Shown: positions 8,496-17,672, counted from the first letter of the stretch. The stretch: DNA of 64,000 nt from JACRCG01 sp964524835 (GCA_964524835.1 CAZGEG010000012.1:1-64000), one strand, 5' to 3'. Numbers and translations: made by a program. Notes: generated by a model not told the origin, from the letters alone.

Positions 8496-9212
8496 ATGGG
8501 ACAACCGGAACCGAGCAGAGAGCAACATGGATTTGTGGGTGCCGTCAGCGGCATGTCGCTGGCCGATATCGTTCAGGTCAAGGGGGGCAACCGTTATTCC
8601 GGGTGCCTGATTGTCGATCACGGTGGCAAAAGCGGGGTACTATTTTTCCGTGACGGCGACGTTGTCCATGCCGAGCAGGAACAGCTGGACGGTGAAGAGG
8701 CGTTTTATACCGTCATGGGGTGGGCCGGAGGCACGTTCCGGAGCGAACCGAAGGTTTCAACCACCCGCCGGACCATCGACCAATCTCTAGGGTTTCTGAT
8801 TCTTGAGGCGCTCCGCCGCATGGACGAGGCCAATAAAAACTCGGGGCAGGGGAAACGGGTGGAAGCCGACTCTTCCAGGGAGGGTACAGGCATGAGTGAT
8901 ATCGGTACAAAGCTTTCGATCATTCCGGACATTGAACAGGCGCTTCTTATGACCAAAGACGGCGCCATCGTCGATGACAGCTCCTACCAGGCCGAACTTA
9001 TCGGGGCTAACGGACTTTTTCTGGCGCTCTTCTCCGGTCAGCTGGGATCACAGTTCGGCATCGGGGAATTCAAGACCGCTACGGTACACGGCACTGAGCA
9101 TCACCTGTTCCTTTTCGATTCCAAACGCCACCACCTCTGCGTTTCCGCCAGAGGAAGCGCGAACGTAGCGTCGCTTGATGCCGAAATCCGCCGCGTGCTG
9201 GCGCAGAAATAG
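8496..9212 (+). CDS. DUF4388 (PATAN-like) + roadblock/LC7 domain protein
   Basis: A 238-residue cytoplasmic protein. The first about 110 residues match the DUF4388/PATAN type (SLADIVQVKGGNRYSGCL, GVLFFRDGDVVHAEQ), found in delta-proteobacterial signalling proteins. After a polar linker, residues about 130-238 resemble a roadblock/LC7 domain, with an internal IPDIEQALLMTKDGAIV. Roadblock proteins commonly bind Ras-like GTPases such as MglA. A second roadblock-like gene follows after 11 bases, so the two probably act together. The start at 8496 has only a moderate ribosome-binding site (GGAAGCG); a later start at 8553 is possible. Confidence 0.7.
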   Translation: MGQPEPSREQHGFVGAVSGMSLADIVQVKGGNRYSGCLIVDHGGKSGVLFFRDGDVVHAEQEQLDGEEAFYTVMGWAGGTFRSEPKVSTTRRTIDQSLGFLILEALRRMDEANKNSGQGKRVEADSSREGTGMSDIGTKLSIIPDIEQALLMTKDGAIVDDSSYQAELIGANGLFLALFSGQLGSQFGIGEFKTATVHGTEHHLFLFDSKRHHLCVSARGSANVASLDAEIRRVLAQK

Positions 9213-9223
9213 GAGGACAAACC

Positions 9224-10024
9224 ATGCAGGCAATCATGCTCGGCTTGACCACGGTCCCCGGAGTCATGGGGGGAATGCTTTCCGATGAGCGGGGAAATGT
9301 GCTGGCCCATTCGTTTCCCCCCTATTTTGATACGGCAACGATCAAGGGTGCGGCCGAACTGCTGCAGGACAATACGGTCGGCCTCCAGGACGTGACCGGC
9401 GGAGTGAAACTTTTTGATATCCGCTTTGAACTGGGGCGCCTGATCATCAAGACCCTCCCGCACATGTTCGTCGTCGTTCTCTGTCAACCGTCGGTAAACA
9501 TTCAGCTCCTTTACATTTCCCTGAATGTTGCCATCAAAAAGCTTGAAAAACTCTCTATTGACAATCTCCTCGTTCAGACAGCCCGGCAGGCGGCACCACA
9601 GGCCCAGATTTCGCCGAGTGCGGCTGCGATACCCCGCCCGGCCGGTGCTGCACCGGCCTACTCCGACTACCGGGCAACAACCGATGCAAAAGGGGTGCTG
9701 CTGACCTGCGAAACCTTGAAAAAGACGGCAGGAACCTTCTGGGAATCTATGACCGACAACGCCAGCGTCAACCGGAATACCGCGCTGGAAATCAGCCATT
9801 TTTTCAAAACCGGGCCATTCAAAAAACTGACGGTAACCAACAGCAGTAACGGCATCAGCAAGCACGTCCCGATCTCGGTTATTCAGCACGACCGGGATCA
9901 TGTCTATGACGGCAGGATCATCCTGACTCAGGCGCTGTCCGAACTGCTTCATGTCAAAGAGGGGGACCAGATTCGGGTCGAGGTTGTCCACGGTGGCGGG
10001 ATTCTGGGGTGGGAAGGTATTTAG
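9224..10024 (+). CDS. Roadblock/LC7-like protein with C-terminal domain of unknown function
   Basis: A 266-residue protein with a strong AGGAGG ribosome-binding site. Residues 1-115 fit a roadblock/LC7 fold (VPGVMGGMLSDERGNVL). A Pro/Ala-rich linker spans about 120-150. The C-terminal 110 residues, containing KKLTVTNSSN and LLHVKEGDQIRVEVV, match no domain I can name. It is the second gene of an apparent two-gene operon closed by the hairpin at 10092. A partner GTPase would be expected, but the only GTPase nearby is typA. Confidence 0.6.
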   Translation: MQAIMLGLTTVPGVMGGMLSDERGNVLAHSFPPYFDTATIKGAAELLQDNTVGLQDVTGGVKLFDIRFELGRLIIKTLPHMFVVVLCQPSVNIQLLYISLNVAIKKLEKLSIDNLLVQTARQAAPQAQISPSAAAIPRPAGAAPAYSDYRATTDAKGVLLTCETLKKTAGTFWESMTDNASVNRNTALEISHFFKTGPFKKLTVTNSSNGISKHVPISVIQHDRDHVYDGRIILTQALSELLHVKEGDQIRVEVVHGGGILGWEGI

Positions 10025-10091
10025 ACATTTTTCGCCTGCTGCCAGTAAACAGTTGTCAAATAAACAAAAACCTGACATAGTATGAAATCTT

Positions 10092-10122
10092 CGACGGGCA
10101 GCAATGCCCGTCGTTTTATTTT
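10092..10122 (+). terminator. Intrinsic terminator between roadblock operon and typA
   Basis: A 9-bp stem CGACGGGCA / TGCCCGTCG with a GCAA tetraloop, followed by TTTTATTTT. Confidence 0.85.
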
Positions 10123-10145
10123 GCTTGACTTGAGGAGTTTTACCC

Positions 10146-11951
10146 ATGCAGGAACGAATCAGAAACATCGCCATTATTGCACACGTCGACCACGGCAAGA
10201 CTACCCTGGTTGATGCCATGCTTAAACACGCCGGAGTGTACCGAGCCAATGAAGCCATCACCGAACGGGTCATGGACTCGAACGACCTGGAAAAAGAGCG
10301 CGGCATTACCATCCTGGCCAAAAGCCTTTCGATCCACCACGGACAATACAAAATCAATATTGTCGATACCCCCGGCCACGCCGACTTCGGCGGCGAAGTG
10401 GAACGCGTACTCAAGATGGTCGACTCCGTGCTGCTGCTGGTGGACGCACTGGACGGCCCGATGCCGCAGACACGTTTCGTACTGAAAAAGTCTCTCGACC
10501 TGAATCTGAAGCCGATCGTCGTCATCAACAAGATCGACCGCCCCGGCAGCCGCCCGGACGAAGTACTCAACATGGTGTTCGATCTGTTCTGCGAACTGAA
10601 CGCATCCGACGACCAGCTCGATTTTCCGGTGGTGTATACCAGCGCCAAGATGGGATACGCCAAGCTTGATATCAACGTCGAATCAAACAGCATGGAACCG
10701 CTGTTCGCGGTGGTGGAAGCAAATGTCCGTCCGCCCAAGGGTGATGTCAACGCACCGTTCCAGATGCTGATTGCCAACATCGATTACAATGACTACATCG
10801 GCCGCATGGCGACCGGCCGTATTTTCAACGGCAAGGTCCGGGCCGGCGAAACGGTTGCAATGATCAAGCAGGACGGCACCATCACAAAGGGTCGCATCAC
10901 CAAACTGCTCGGGTACGAAGGATTGAAGCAGGTTGATATTGAAGAGGCCGGAACGGGCGACATCGTTACCGTGGCCGGTTTTGAGGAAGTCAGTATCGGT
11001 GAGACGCTGGCCTCGGCCGAAAACCCGATCGCTGTTCCCTACGTTTCCATCGACGAGCCGACCCTGTCGATGAACTTCATCGTCAACACTTCCCCCTTTG
11101 CCGGCCGCGAAGGCAAATGGGTCACCTCGCGCAACATCCGCGAACGGCTCACCAAGGAACTTCGCACCAATGTATCCCTGCGGGTTGAGGACACGGACAG
11201 TGCCGATACGTTTAAGGTTTCCGGCCGCGGCGAGCTGCATCTCTCGATCCTGATTGAAACCATGCGCCGTGAAGGGTTCGAACTGGCTGTATCCAAGCCC
11301 GAAGTCATCGTCCGGATCAAGGACGGCGTCAAAATGGAGCCGATGGAATACCTGGTGGTGGATGTCGCCTCCGATTTTCAGGGTGCCATTATCGAGAAGA
11401 TGGGACCACGCAAGGGCGAGATGGTCGCCATGGCGCCGATGGGCGAGATGGTGCGGCTCGAGTTCATCATCCCGGCACGCGGCCTGATCGGTCTGCGCGG
11501 CGAGGTCCTGACCGATACCCGCGGCACCGCAGTCATGACACACACCTTTCACGAATACGCCCCCTACAAGGGTGACATTCCCGGCCGAAAAAACGGCGCC
11601 CTGATGGCCATGGACCACGGCGAAACCACCGCTTACTCGCTGGACGCGCTGCAGCCACGCGGCACCCTGTTCATCGGCGCCGGGGTCGAAGTCTACGGGG
11701 GGATGATCATCGGCCAGAACAACAAGGATAACGACCTTGAAATCAACCCCTGCAAAGGGAAAAAGCTGACCAACGTACGCGCCTCCGGCACGGACGATGC
11801 CATCAAACTTACCCCCCCGAAAATAATGACGCTTGAGCAGGCGCTGGAGTTTATCGAAGACGACGAACTGGTGGAGGTTACCCCCAGCTCGATCCGTCTG
11901 CGCAAGAAGGAGCTTGATCCGACCCGGCGCAAACGCGCTTTCAAAGGGTAA
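10146..11951 (+). CDS. typA: Translational GTPase TypA/BipA
   Basis: A 601-residue ribosome-associated GTPase of the EF-G-like superfamily, involved in ribosome assembly and stress adaptation. The G1 motif is AHVDHGKTTL near the N-terminus; G2/G3 are ERGITI and DTPGHADFG; G4 is NKIDRP. The characteristic C-terminal BipA domain includes NGALMAMDHGETTAY. Length matches the family. The start has a GAGGAG ribosome-binding site, and terminators lie on both sides, so it appears monocistronic. Confidence 0.97.
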   Translation: MQERIRNIAIIAHVDHGKTTLVDAMLKHAGVYRANEAITERVMDSNDLEKERGITILAKSLSIHHGQYKINIVDTPGHADFGGEVERVLKMVDSVLLLVDALDGPMPQTRFVLKKSLDLNLKPIVVINKIDRPGSRPDEVLNMVFDLFCELNASDDQLDFPVVYTSAKMGYAKLDINVESNSMEPLFAVVEANVRPPKGDVNAPFQMLIANIDYNDYIGRMATGRIFNGKVRAGETVAMIKQDGTITKGRITKLLGYEGLKQVDIEEAGTGDIVTVAGFEEVSIGETLASAENPIAVPYVSIDEPTLSMNFIVNTSPFAGREGKWVTSRNIRERLTKELRTNVSLRVEDTDSADTFKVSGRGELHLSILIETMRREGFELAVSKPEVIVRIKDGVKMEPMEYLVVDVASDFQGAIIEKMGPRKGEMVAMAPMGEMVRLEFIIPARGLIGLRGEVLTDTRGTAVMTHTFHEYAPYKGDIPGRKNGALMAMDHGETTAYSLDALQPRGTLFIGAGVEVYGGMIIGQNNKDNDLEINPCKGKKLTNVRASGTDDAIKLTPPKIMTLEQALEFIEDDELVEVTPSSIRLRKKELDPTRRKRAFKG

Positions 11952-11970
11952 CAGCATAAACATGACGACA

Positions 11971-12006
11971 AACGGGTCGGGGATTTTCCCCGGCCCGTTT
12001 TGTTTT
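11971..12006 (+). terminator. Intrinsic terminator of typA
   Basis: Stem AACGGGtCGGGG / CCCCGgCCCGTT with one mismatch and a short loop, followed by TTGTTTT. Confidence 0.85.
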
Positions 12007-12043
12007 GAACTGGAAGTAATCTGGTGATTTTTGGCGGTACGGA

Positions 12044-12052
12044 TGCTATAGT
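12044..12052 (+). promoter_or_regulatory. Possible extended -10 promoter of cbiET
   Basis: TGCTATAGT forms an extended -10 element 43 bases before the gene. No good -35 is visible. Confidence 0.35.
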
Positions 12053-12094
12053 CCGCACGTAAATGCAGCAGACTTCCGAAACGGAGTATGAACC

Positions 12095-13312
12095 ATGGCA
12101 GAGCAGACGATTTACCTGATAGGGGCAGGCTTCACCGGCTGGGACGGTTTCCCGGCCAGGGCACTGGAGATTATCGCCGCCGCCGACATCATGATCGGCC
12201 ATCAACGGCATCTGGCAATTTTTCCCGACTTTGCCGGGGAAAAAAGAGAGCTGGGTGACCTTCCCGAGCTGATCGAGTTTCTCAAGAAAACCGACCGGCG
12301 GGTGGTTCTGCTCGCCTCTGGAGATCCGACTTTTTTCGGGATTTCCCGCTTCCTGCTGCGCAACTTTCCCAAAGAGCGGATCGAGATTTTCCCCAATGTA
12401 ACCAGCATGCAGTACGCCTTTGCCCGGATTAAGGAGCCTTGGGACGACGGCATTTTCGTTTCGGTGCATGGCCGCGGCATGCGCCAGGCTGTTGACAAGA
12501 TTATCGCCGCCGAAAAAGCCTGCGTGCTGACCGACAAGGTCAATACCCCGGCTGCGATCGCCGCCGAACTGGTAGCACGCGGGGCCGAAGGGTATGAAGC
12601 TTGGCTCTGCGAAGACCTCGGCATGCCGAGCGAAAAATTCACCAAGACGACCGTACGCGGACTGCTGGACAGCACGGCTTCCGAACTGAATATTCTGATT
12701 CTGATCCGCACCTACGAACCTAACCTCGTCCATTATCCGCTGATCGGCATCGATGACGACGAGTTTCACACCTCGAAAAAACTGATTACCAAACAGGAAG
12801 TGCGGGCCGTCACACTGGCAAAACTCCAGCTGCAGGACGACCTGGTTCTCTGGGATATCGGCGCCGGAAGTTGCTCCGTTTCGATCGAAGCGTCCAATCT
12901 GATGCCGGATGGCCGGATTTTTGCCGTGGAAAAGAATGCGCAGTGCATCGGCTTTATCAATGAAAACCTGAAGAAGTTCTGTGCACGCAATATCAAGCTG
13001 ATCGAAGCCTGCGCCCCGGACGGTCTGGATGACCTGCCCGATCCGGATCGCGTCTTCATCGGCGGGGCCGGCGGCAAGCTGGACGAGATCATCGACATTA
13101 TTTCCCAGCGGTTGAGACCGGACGGTGTGGTGGTGATCAATGCCGTGACCCTCGACACCCTCACCAGGGCGGTGGAATTTCTCGAAGACCAGGGATTCAC
13201 CGTTGAAGCGGCCTGCATCAATGTTGCCAAGACCCGTAACCTGACCGAATACAAGATGTTTGAAGCCCAGAACCCGGTCTATGTGATCTCGGCCCGGAAG
13301 GGGGGCGAATAG
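12095..13312 (+). CDS. cbiET: Precorrin-6Y C5,15-methyltransferase (decarboxylating), CbiE-CbiT fusion
   Basis: A 405-residue fused enzyme of cobalamin (corrin ring) synthesis. It methylates C5 and C15 and decarboxylates the C12 acetate side chain. Residues 1-200 are the CbiE tetrapyrrole methylase (IYLIGAGFTGWD, LASGDPTFFGI). Residues about 230-405 are the CbiT Rossmann methyltransferase, with the SAM-binding DIGAGSCSVSIEA. This matches the CobL arrangement. It overlaps the next gene, cbiL, by one base, so the two are translationally coupled. No cobalamin riboswitch was recognised upstream. Confidence 0.93.
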   Translation: MAEQTIYLIGAGFTGWDGFPARALEIIAAADIMIGHQRHLAIFPDFAGEKRELGDLPELIEFLKKTDRRVVLLASGDPTFFGISRFLLRNFPKERIEIFPNVTSMQYAFARIKEPWDDGIFVSVHGRGMRQAVDKIIAAEKACVLTDKVNTPAAIAAELVARGAEGYEAWLCEDLGMPSEKFTKTTVRGLLDSTASELNILILIRTYEPNLVHYPLIGIDDDEFHTSKKLITKQEVRAVTLAKLQLQDDLVLWDIGAGSCSVSIEASNLMPDGRIFAVEKNAQCIGFINENLKKFCARNIKLIEACAPDGLDDLPDPDRVFIGGAGGKLDEIIDIISQRLRPDGVVVINAVTLDTLTRAVEFLEDQGFTVEAACINVAKTRNLTEYKMFEAQNPVYVISARKGGE

Positions 13313-14031
13313 TGGCGCCTGTTTATGCTGTCGGAGTCGGCCCGGGAGATCCGGAGCTGGTGACCCGCAAGGCGGAGCGGATCCTGCGGAGTGCCGATGT
13401 GATTCTGGCTCCGGTGTCGAACCCGGCCGAGTCCAGCGTGGCACTGGACATTGTCCGAGAATTCGTTGACGTCGATCGACAACAGATCATAGTTCACCAG
13501 TTTCCGATGACCTCCGACCGCTCGCGCCTGATGCCGGCATGGCAGGAAGCCGCGGCCCTGATTGCTGACCATGCGGAGGCGGGACGCTCGGTGGCCTTCA
13601 TCACGATTGGCGACCCGCTCTTCTATTCGACCTTCATCTACCTGCTGCGCATTCTGCGCGAACAGTGGCCGCAGCTACCGGTCGAGATCGTTCCCGGCAT
13701 ATCGAGCTTCAATGCCGCCGCAGCCATGGCAACCCTTCCGCTGGTGGAAGGGGATGAGAAAATGGTTGTGATACCGGCTACCGCCGGGATAGAGCAGATT
13801 ATTGAGGCACTATCCCACTACGAGACCGTCGTGCTCCTCAAGGTAAAGCCGCTTTTTTCAGAGATTATCGCTCTGCTTCGAGCAACCGGAAGAGAACAGA
13901 GCACCGTCTTTGTCGAGCGGGTCGGCTCTCCCCGCCAGAAGGTGCTGACCGATTTCAGTGAAATTGCCGCCCATTCTCCGGATTATCTGTCGCTGATGAT
14001 CATCAAGCAGCCGCTTTCGCTATCCAGATAA
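13312..14031 (+). CDS. cbiL: Precorrin-2 / cobalt-factor II C20-methyltransferase
   Basis: A 239-residue tetrapyrrole methylase of the CobI/CbiL type that adds the C20 methyl group in corrin synthesis. Visible motifs are YAVGVGPGDPELVTRKA at the N-terminus, FITIGDPLFYSTF and VPGISSFNAAAA. The start is GTG 13312, which overlaps the cbiET stop codon, with AGGGGGG immediately upstream. It is the last gene before a bidirectional terminator. The rest of the corrin pathway is not in this window. The sequence alone does not decide between the cobalt-early and cobalt-late route. Confidence 0.92.
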   Translation: MAPVYAVGVGPGDPELVTRKAERILRSADVILAPVSNPAESSVALDIVREFVDVDRQQIIVHQFPMTSDRSRLMPAWQEAAALIADHAEAGRSVAFITIGDPLFYSTFIYLLRILREQWPQLPVEIVPGISSFNAAAAMATLPLVEGDEKMVVIPATAGIEQIIEALSHYETVVLLKVKPLFSEIIALLRATGREQSTVFVERVGSPRQKVLTDFSEIAAHSPDYLSLMIIKQPLSLSR

Positions 14032-14051
14032 TACCGAACCTGGAATTTATC

Positions 14052-14098
14052 AAAAAGTCCGTTCATCCCTGTCCAAGCAGTGGATGAACGGACTTTTT
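14052..14098. terminator. Bidirectional terminator between cbiL and ppdK
   Basis: A perfect 17-bp stem (14052-14068 with 14082-14098) with A-run and T-run ends on both strands. It serves the two converging genes. Confidence 0.9.
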
Positions 14099-14132
14099 TA
14101 TAGGCCGAACAACTTTTTATGATGGATACTTT

Positions 14133-16784
14133 CTACCCCAGCACCGCGTGGGCTGCGGCCAGGCGGGCGATCGGTACCCGGAACGGCGAGCAGGAGACGT
14201 AATCCAGCCCGACGTGGTGGCAGAAGATGACCGATGACGGGTCACCGCCATGCTCGCCGCAGATGCCGAGCTTGATGTCCGGGCGGGTGGCGCGTCCCAG
14301 CTCACAGGCCATCTTGACCAGTTTGCCGACCCCCCCCTGATCGAGCGACACGAAGGGATCTTCGGGAAGGATATTGTTGTCGACGTAGAACGGCAGGAAC
14401 CGGCCGGCGTCGTCACGCGACAGGCCGAAGGTCGTCTGGGTCAGGTCGTTGGTGCCGAACGAGAAAAATTCCGCTTCGACCGCTATTTCGTCCGCGGTCA
14501 GGGCGGCGCGCGGCAGCTCGATCATCGTACCGATCAGGTACTCGACCTTGACGCCGTACCGGGCGATGATTTCGTCACTGATAGCCACGGCATTCTGCTT
14601 GAGAACCGACAGCTCCCTGGCGGTCGCGATCAGCGGGATCATGATCTCCGGCACGATGCTGAAGCCTTCGTTCCTGACCAGCTCACAGGCGGCTTCCATG
14701 ATCGCCGTGACCTGCATGTTGTAGATCTCGGGATAGGTGATGCCGAGTCGGCAGCCGCGGTGACCCAGCATCGGGTTGAACTCGTGCAGCGATTCAATCT
14801 TGTGCTTGAGGGCGCTGACCGGCACCTTCATCGTCCTGGAGAGCTCCACGATGTCTTTTTCCTCCTGCGGGAGGAATTCGTGCAGCGGCGGATCGAGCAG
14901 CCTGATGGTTACCGGCAGCCCCTTCATTTCGCGGAAAATACCGATAAAGTCACCCTTCTGCATCGGAAGAATCTTGGCCAGAGCGTGTTCGCGCCCCTCG
15001 ACGTCTTCGGAGAGGATCATTTCGCGCACCGCAGCGATACGTTCGGCATCAAAGAACATATGCTCGGTGCGGCAGAGGCCGATTCCTTCAGCCCCGAACT
15101 CGCGGGCCACCTTGGCGTCATGCGGCGTATCGGCATTGGTCCGCACCTTCAAACGGCGGATTCCGTCCACCCACCCCATCAGGGTTTTATAGTCGTCGGT
15201 CAATTGGGCCGTTACGGTAGGAACAGCGCCCAGCATGACCGTACCCTCGGTTCCGTCAAGCGTGATCATGTCACCTTTTTTGACGACAACCCCGTTTCTG
15301 GCGGTGAAGCACTGGTTGGCATAATCAACCTTGATGTCGCCGCAGCCGGCCACGCAGCATTTCCCCATGCCGCGGGCAACAACCGCCGCATGCGACGTCA
15401 TGCCGCCTCTGGCGGTCAGGATTCCCTGGGCGGCATGCATGCCGTGAATATCTTCGGGGGAGGTTTCGACCCGCACCAGAATCACCTTGCGGCCGACCTT
15501 CGCCTCCGATTCAGCTTCGTCGGCGGTGAAGACGACCATACCGGATACGGCGCCTGGTGATGCCGGCAACCCCTTAGCGATGATATTCTTGACCGCCTTC
15601 GGGTCAAGTGACGGGTGCAGCAGCTGGTCAAGCTGTCCCGGAGCCACGCGCTTTACGGCCGTTTTTTGGTCTATCAGCCCCTCTGCGACCATGTCTACCG
15701 CGATCTTGATCGCTGCCGGCGCAGTACGTTTGCCATTACGGGTCTGGAGCATGAAGAGCTTCCCCTTTTCAATGGTAAACTCGATGTCCTGCATATCCTT
15801 GTAATGTTTTTCAAGGGTGGAACGGATAGCGACCAGTTGCTTGTAGCACTCCGGCATCACCTCTTCCATCGGCGGCAATGTAGTGGCTTTGGCGCGGTTG
15901 ATAGGCTGCGGGGTGCGGATGCCGGCGACGACGTCCTCACCCTGGGCATTGACCAGGTATTCGCCGTAGAAATAGTCTTCGCCGGTGGAGGGATCACGGG
16001 TAAAGGCTACGCCGGTGGCACAGTCATCCCCCATATTACCGTAGACCATCGACTGGACATTAACGGCGGTGCCCCATTCCGCCGGGATGTTGTTCAGGCG
16101 GCGGTAGGTGATGGCACGCGGATTCATCCAGGAACCGAACACGGCGCCAATCGCCCCCCAGAGCTGATCCATCGGATCTTCGGGGAACGTTTCGCCGAGC
16201 TCTTCCTTGATCTTTGCTTTGAAGGCCGCCACCAGCTCTTTCCAGTCGGAGGCAGTCAGTTCGGTGTCGAGGTGAACGCCGCGCTCTCCCTTCTTATGCT
16301 CCAGCAGGTGCTCAAGGGAGTGCTTGTCCATACCCATGACTACATCCGAATACATCTGGACAAAACGGCGGTAGGCATCATAGGCGAAACGCTCGTCACC
16401 GCTTTGGGCAATGATCCCCTGCACGGTGATATCGTTGAGGCCGAGGTTGAGAACAGTGTCCATCATGCCCGGCATGGAAGCGCGCGCGCCGGAGCGGACT
16501 GAAACCAGCAGGGGATTTTTCGGATCACCGAATGTGCGGCCCATCAGAGCTTCGACCTTGGAGAGGTGGGCAGCTACCTCGGCAGCCAGTGAGGAGGGAT
16601 AATTGTTGTCGTTCCTGTAAAACTCGGTACATACTTCCGTACTCAGAGTGAAGCCGGGGGGGACCGGAAGGCCGATACTTGTCATTTCCGCAAGATTGGC
16701 CCCTTTTCCCCCCAACAGATTTTTCATGTCAGCCCGGCCTTCAGCCTGACCATCCCCAAAGAAATACACAAACTTCTGCGCCAT
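14133..16784 (-). CDS. ppdK: Pyruvate, phosphate dikinase
   Basis: An 883-residue enzyme interconverting pyruvate + ATP + Pi with PEP + AMP + PPi, important for gluconeogenesis from acetate or pyruvate in anaerobes. The N-terminal ATP-grasp domain begins with FGDGQAEG and LLGGKGANLAEMT. The swivelling phosphohistidine motif is GGMTSHAAVVARGMGK. The C-terminal PEP/pyruvate barrel has FFSFGTNDLTQ. The start at 16784 (MAQKFVYFF) is chosen because AGAGGAGG lies 7 bases upstream. It is a single gene on the minus strand, ended by the shared terminator near 14052. Confidence 0.97.
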   Translation of the reverse strand: MAQKFVYFFGDGQAEGRADMKNLLGGKGANLAEMTSIGLPVPPGFTLSTEVCTEFYRNDNNYPSSLAAEVAAHLSKVEALMGRTFGDPKNPLLVSVRSGARASMPGMMDTVLNLGLNDITVQGIIAQSGDERFAYDAYRRFVQMYSDVVMGMDKHSLEHLLEHKKGERGVHLDTELTASDWKELVAAFKAKIKEELGETFPEDPMDQLWGAIGAVFGSWMNPRAITYRRLNNIPAEWGTAVNVQSMVYGNMGDDCATGVAFTRDPSTGEDYFYGEYLVNAQGEDVVAGIRTPQPINRAKATTLPPMEEVMPECYKQLVAIRSTLEKHYKDMQDIEFTIEKGKLFMLQTRNGKRTAPAAIKIAVDMVAEGLIDQKTAVKRVAPGQLDQLLHPSLDPKAVKNIIAKGLPASPGAVSGMVVFTADEAESEAKVGRKVILVRVETSPEDIHGMHAAQGILTARGGMTSHAAVVARGMGKCCVAGCGDIKVDYANQCFTARNGVVVKKGDMITLDGTEGTVMLGAVPTVTAQLTDDYKTLMGWVDGIRRLKVRTNADTPHDAKVAREFGAEGIGLCRTEHMFFDAERIAAVREMILSEDVEGREHALAKILPMQKGDFIGIFREMKGLPVTIRLLDPPLHEFLPQEEKDIVELSRTMKVPVSALKHKIESLHEFNPMLGHRGCRLGITYPEIYNMQVTAIMEAACELVRNEGFSIVPEIMIPLIATARELSVLKQNAVAISDEIIARYGVKVEYLIGTMIELPRAALTADEIAVEAEFFSFGTNDLTQTTFGLSRDDAGRFLPFYVDNNILPEDPFVSLDQGGVGKLVKMACELGRATRPDIKLGICGEHGGDPSSVIFCHHVGLDYVSCSPFRVPIARLAAAHAVLG

Positions 16785-16925
16785 AGTATCGCCTCCTCTT
16801 ATCAATAGATAACTGCGTGTGCTTTACAGGCACTAAAAACATTTATTCATAATGAATATAATGGCTTAGAGGATCAGACTATAGCGCAGATTCGTAAAAT
16901 ATCAACTATATTATGAATTCTGTTT

Positions 16926-17366
16926 TTATTTCGTATCCCAGCTGGTGATGTCCGTATTCTTTCCTTCGCCCCCTTTGGCCCCGTCAAAGCCGTAGGAAAA
17001 GAGGTCGTAGTCACCATGCTCACCGGGGGATACATACAGGTAGTCGTTGCCCCACGGGTCCTTGGGAATTTTCTTGCTCTCCAGATAACCGCCATCCTTG
17101 TATCCTTTCGGTATTACGCCAACGGTCGGCTTTGCAACCAGTGCGCCCAGTCCCTGCTCCGTGCTCGGATAGTTACCGTTGTCAAGCTTGTACAGCTTGA
17201 GGGCCGTTTCGATATTTTTGATCTGTACCCGTGCGTCGGTAATTTTGGCATCATCGGTGCGCCCCATCAGCTTCGGGCCGACAAGTGCCGCCAACAGCGC
17301 CAGTATGACGATCACGACCATGATTTCAATCAGGGTAAAACCTTTTCTATTATTTACATGCTGCAT
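16926..17366 (-). CDS. gspG: Type II secretion major pseudopilin GspG
   Basis: A 146-residue prepilin with the class III signal: a short positive leader, the cleavage site G/FTLIE, then a hydrophobic helix (MVVIVILALLAALVGP). The globular part has the GspG features DARVQIKNIETALKLYKLDNG, split here only by name, and the C-terminal DPWGNDYLY with Asp residues for calcium binding. The protein would be methylated at the new N-terminal phenylalanine and polymerise into the type II secretion pseudopilus. The ribosome-binding site is AGGAGGAG. No other gsp gene is adjacent, so the rest of the system must be elsewhere, or this copy serves a different pseudopilus. Confidence 0.9.
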   Translation of the reverse strand: MQHVNNRKGFTLIEIMVVIVILALLAALVGPKLMGRTDDAKITDARVQIKNIETALKLYKLDNGNYPSTEQGLGALVAKPTVGVIPKGYKDGGYLESKKIPKDPWGNDYLYVSPGEHGDYDLFSYGFDGAKGGEGKNTDITSWDTK

Positions 17367-17565
17367 AAGGGTCTGCTCCTCCTGCGTGGATTTACTGTTC
17401 TGGAACTCTACTCAATTGATGGACACTCTGGCAAGCTCTTTCAATCCGGAGGATGCTTCATAATATATAGGTGACACCTCAAATGCGGTATTAATTTCAG
17501 CAACCCTGACATGCTCGAAATATGTTCTATAACTATTACAGATAGTTGCATTTATACTTGCAGAT

Positions 17566-17581
17566 TGGCACTCATTATGCT
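17566..17581 (+). promoter_or_regulatory. Candidate sigma-54 promoter of the cytochrome c7 gene
   Basis: TGGCACTCATTATGCT has GG and GC separated by exactly 10 bases and matches the -24/-12 consensus (TGGCACG-N4-TTGCW) closely. Transcription would start near 17592, about 80 bases before the start codon at 17673. Confidence 0.45.
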
Positions 17582-17672
17582 AAATCATTTGCGCTGTCGA
17601 AATGAAGAGCATGGGTGTCGGATTTCATCTGCGTTATCACGCAGTAAAATAAAACAACGAGGAGAAATTTTG

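Noticed and set aside
8368..8610. 80-codon frame preceding the DUF4388 gene
   Set aside because: Overlaps the real gene in another frame, contains the predicted promoter, and has no family likeness.
9101..10780. 559-codon minus-strand frame across the second roadblock gene and typA
   Set aside because: It runs opposite real genes and through a terminator; Ser/Arg-rich translation without motifs.
12007..12094. Cobalamin riboswitch before cbiET
   Set aside because: The leader is under 90 bases and shows no B12-box; too short for the aptamer.
11693..13444. 583-codon minus-strand frame across the typA end and cbiET
   Set aside because: Opposite two well-supported genes, crosses an intrinsic terminator, no domain.
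14250..15560. 436-codon plus-strand frame opposite ppdK
   Set aside because: Shadow frame of a conserved gene; no ribosome-binding site.
17511..17672. Upstream extension of the cytochrome c7 gene
   Set aside because: The extension would bury the clear signal peptide beginning at 17673 and contains the candidate promoter.
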